Assembly (NCBI GenBank): GCA_964607915.1
Contig: CAZSMU010000154.1
Span: forward strand, 1 to 8,511
Length of the DNA stretch: 8,511 nucleotides
DNA from: JADJPL01 sp964607915
GTDB lineage: Bacteria > Bacteroidota > Bacteroidia > Chitinophagales > Saprospiraceae
Direction: 5' to 3'
Numbering within the stretch: the first letter of the stretch is position 1; each line of letters opens with the position of its first letter. The notes under the pieces are model-generated. The model ran no database searches. It had not been told where the DNA came from and saw only the letters and a program-made list of their open reading frames with translations. Made by a program: the position numbers and the translations under genes. Positions 6,813 to 8,511 of the stretch are shown in pieces.

Positions 6813-7814
6813 TTACCCCACCTTCCACTTCTCCTGCTCCAGGATGCGGATATAGTTGGCCCGCTCGTAGGAAGTGGGGTCAGAGACATTGCGTTGGCTC
6901 ATTGCCCCTTTAAAGCTTTGCACCGACTGGAAGCCGGTGCGCTGCATCCAGCTTTCCAGTTCTTTTTGCATGGTGGCGATATAGCCGATGCCCTTTTGGT
7001 ACAGGGCGGAGGCGGTCATGGCAATGTCTGCGCCTGCCAGTAGGTATTTGATGACTTCGGTAGCGCCTTGTACCCCGGTCGTAGCGGCTAGTGAAACGGG
7101 GAGTTGCCCGTACAGGACGGCAATCCACAAGAGGGGGAGGCGTATTTCGTTCGCTGCGCTGTACTGGAGATCGGATAAAACATGCAGGCGCTCAATGTCG
7201 AAATCGGGCTGATAGAAGCGGTTGAATAAGACCAGCCCATCTGCGCCGGCCTGTTGCATGCGGGAGGCCATGCTGCCCATAGCGCTGAAGTAGGGGTTGA
7301 GCTTGACCGCTACGGGGATTTCGACGGTCTGCCGGACGCATTTTATGATGTCCAGGTAGCGCGATTCTACATCCCCGGAGCTTATGTGGATATCCGCTGG
7401 TATATAAAAAATATTGATTTCCAGTCCATCTGCTCCGGCCTGCTCGATTTCCCGGGCGTATTGGATCCAGCCTTCTGGCGTAATGCCGTTCAGGCTGGCG
7501 ATGATGGGGATGTGGGTGCGTTCCTTGGCGATCCGTATTTGTTCTAAATATTGCCGGGTTCCTATGTGGTAATCGTCCATGGAGGGAAAGTAGTCCGATG
7601 CTTCGGCGAAGGCGTGCGTAGTGGTGGCGAGTACTCTCTCCCATTGCTTTTCCTCCATGCGAATCTGCTCTTCGAATAAGGAAAACAGGACGACCGCTCC
7701 TGCCCCGGCATCTTCCATGCGCAGGATATTGTCTGTTTCTTCTGAAAGCGTGCATGCGGATACCACGATAGGGGATTGCAAGGGCAGGCCCATATAATTG
7801 GTGCTGAGATCCAT
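6813..7814 (-). CDS. Dihydroorotate dehydrogenase-like FMN TIM-barrel protein
   Basis: A 333-residue cytoplasmic protein of the DHOD-like subgroup. It opens with a DHOD-type first strand (NYMGLPLQSPIVVSACTLSE, 6-25). Further barrel strands are IPIIASLNGIT (102-112), GADGLEINIF (127-136), PVAVKLNPY (167-175, with the flavin-contacting type lysine 171), GADGLVLFNRF (190-200) and SLAATTGVQG (241-250), the last matching the FMN-phosphate-binding region. True dihydroorotate dehydrogenases read NISCPN where this one has NIFYIP, so pyrimidine synthesis activity is doubtful and pyrD should not be assigned. As I recall, this subgroup is described as keeping the FMN site while lacking some catalytic residues. 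The gene starts 23 bp after nifJ, an arrangement found elsewhere in Bacteroidota, which hints at a flavin redox role linked to pyruvate:ferredoxin oxidoreductase. Function unproven. Confidence 0.88.
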   Translation of the reverse strand: MDLSTNYMGLPLQSPIVVSACTLSEETDNILRMEDAGAGAVVLFSLFEEQIRMEEKQWERVLATTTHAFAEASDYFPSMDDYHIGTRQYLEQIRIAKERTHIPIIASLNGITPEGWIQYAREIEQAGADGLEINIFYIPADIHISSGDVESRYLDIIKCVRQTVEIPVAVKLNPYFSAMGSMASRMQQAGADGLVLFNRFYQPDFDIERLHVLSDLQYSAANEIRLPLLWIAVLYGQLPVSLAATTGVQGATEVIKYLLAGADIAMTASALYQKGIGYIATMQKELESWMQRTGFQSVQSFKGAMSQRNVSDPTSYERANYIRILEQEKWKVG

Positions 7815-7837
7815 AATCTATGTTTTTTTGCTGGAGG

Positions 7838-8511
7838 TTATGCTACGGGTACAAAGTCCGATGCTTTTTTCATCGCCATTTCTTCGTAGGCTTTCCAGCG
7901 GAGGTTGACGGTTTCCTGTGCCATTTTCATGAGTTCTTCGGCCTCTATCGGGTTGGAATTGAGCAATACCCGGTAGCGCATTTCCTGGTAGGCGTACTCC
8001 TTGAGGGGGATGACCGGGCGGGGGGAGTCGAGCACGAAGGGGTTTTTGTCCTTTTTCCGCAAGGTGGGGTTGTAGCGGATCAAAGGCCAGTAGCCGCTGG
8101 CTACTGCCCGATTTTGCTGGTTGAGCCCTTCTTTCATATCTATCCCGTGCGCGATGCAGTGGCTGTAGGCCAATATCAGGGAGGGGCCGTCGTAGGCTTC
8201 TGCTTCGCGCAGGGCCAGGAGGGTCTGTTGTGGGTTGGCACCGAAGGCGATGCGCGCCACATAGACATTGCCGTAGGAAATGGCCTGCATGGCGAGGTCT
8301 TTTTTGCCTACGCGTTTACCGGCTGCTGCAAACTTGGCCGTCGCTGCGGTGGGGGTGGACTTGGACATTTGCCCGCCGGTGTTGGAATACACTTCGGTGT
8401 CCAGTACGAGCACATTGATGTTTCGTCCGCTGGCCAGGGCGTGGTCCAGGCCGCCGTATCCGATATCGTAGGCCCAGCCGTCGCCGCCTACCAGCCAGAC
8501 GCTGCGGCGCA
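7838..8511 (-). CDS. nifJ: Pyruvate:ferredoxin (flavodoxin) oxidoreductase, C-terminal part
   Basis: The last 223 residues of a protein normally near 1180 residues; the N-terminal four fifths lie beyond the right window edge, and the reading frame is open up to it. The enzyme converts pyruvate and CoA to acetyl-CoA and CO2 and reduces ferredoxin or flavodoxin in the cytoplasm. The fragment covers the thiamine-diphosphate domain: GGDGWAYDIGYGGLDH (fragment residues 8-23) supplies the GDG metal/TPP motif and YSNTGGQ (41-47) its asparagine partner. YSHCIAHG (115-122) holds a conserved cysteine (118) that should correspond to the distant fourth ligand of the proximal 4Fe-4S cluster (Cys1071 in the Desulfovibrio africanus enzyme, from memory). 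The C-terminus is short, without the extension of the Desulfovibrio protein. A GTG at 8413 is an internal valine, not a start. The DHOD-like gene follows after 23 bp. Confidence 0.95.
   Translation of the reverse strand, partial: RRSVWLVGGDGWAYDIGYGGLDHALASGRNINVLVLDTEVYSNTGGQMSKSTPTAATAKFAAAGKRVGKKDLAMQAISYGNVYVARIAFGANPQQTLLALREAEAYDGPSLILAYSHCIAHGIDMKEGLNQQNRAVASGYWPLIRYNPTLRKKDKNPFVLDSPRPVIPLKEYAYQEMRYRVLLNSNPIEAEELMKMAQETVNLRWKAYEEMAMKKASDFVPVA

Noticed and set aside
7838..8413. Stand-alone 191-residue protein starting at GTG 8413
   Set aside because: The same frame continues to the window edge and encodes the GDG part of the TPP motif, so this is the internal end of nifJ, not a separate gene.

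Overview
This window looks like an ordinary chromosomal stretch of a fairly GC-rich member of the Bacteroidota. The inference rests on gene content: a RecO with a single cysteine, a nifJ/DHOD-like pair, and a Tat-exported Gfo/Idh oxidoreductase beside a secreted DUF1080 protein. A Saprospiria-like lineage would fit, but that is a guess. All six genes lie on the minus strand, so transcription runs from right to left.

Right part (8511 to about 6813): the C-terminal end of pyruvate:ferredoxin oxidoreductase (nifJ, cut by the window edge) is followed after 23 bp by a dihydroorotate-dehydrogenase-like FMN barrel protein. The two are probably cotranscribed in central anaerobic or redox metabolism.

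Middle part (6812 to 1828): a roughly 290-bp leader with a near-perfect dyad just upstream of the start codon precedes two genes. The first encodes a twin-arginine-exported Gfo/Idh/MocA oxidoreductase. The second encodes a 1125-residue secreted protein made of a long HEAT-repeat array and two tandem DUF1080 (3-keto-disaccharide hydrolase family) domains. Together they suggest an extracytoplasmic glycoside-processing pair: one enzyme would oxidise a sugar to a 3-keto form and the other would cleave the ketosugar glycoside. This is the most interesting biology in the window, but it is an inference from family membership and adjacency.

Left part (1827 to 1): a perfect 28-bp-stem hairpin fills most of the gap between the DUF1080 gene and recO. 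recO is followed by a CorA-family metal-ion transporter gene only 6 bp away. Beyond corA, a clear intrinsic terminator points the other way (plus strand), so a convergent transcription unit must end at or just left of the window edge.

I saw no mobile elements, CRISPR arrays, tRNA or rRNA genes. I see no strong evidence of a wholly new system.
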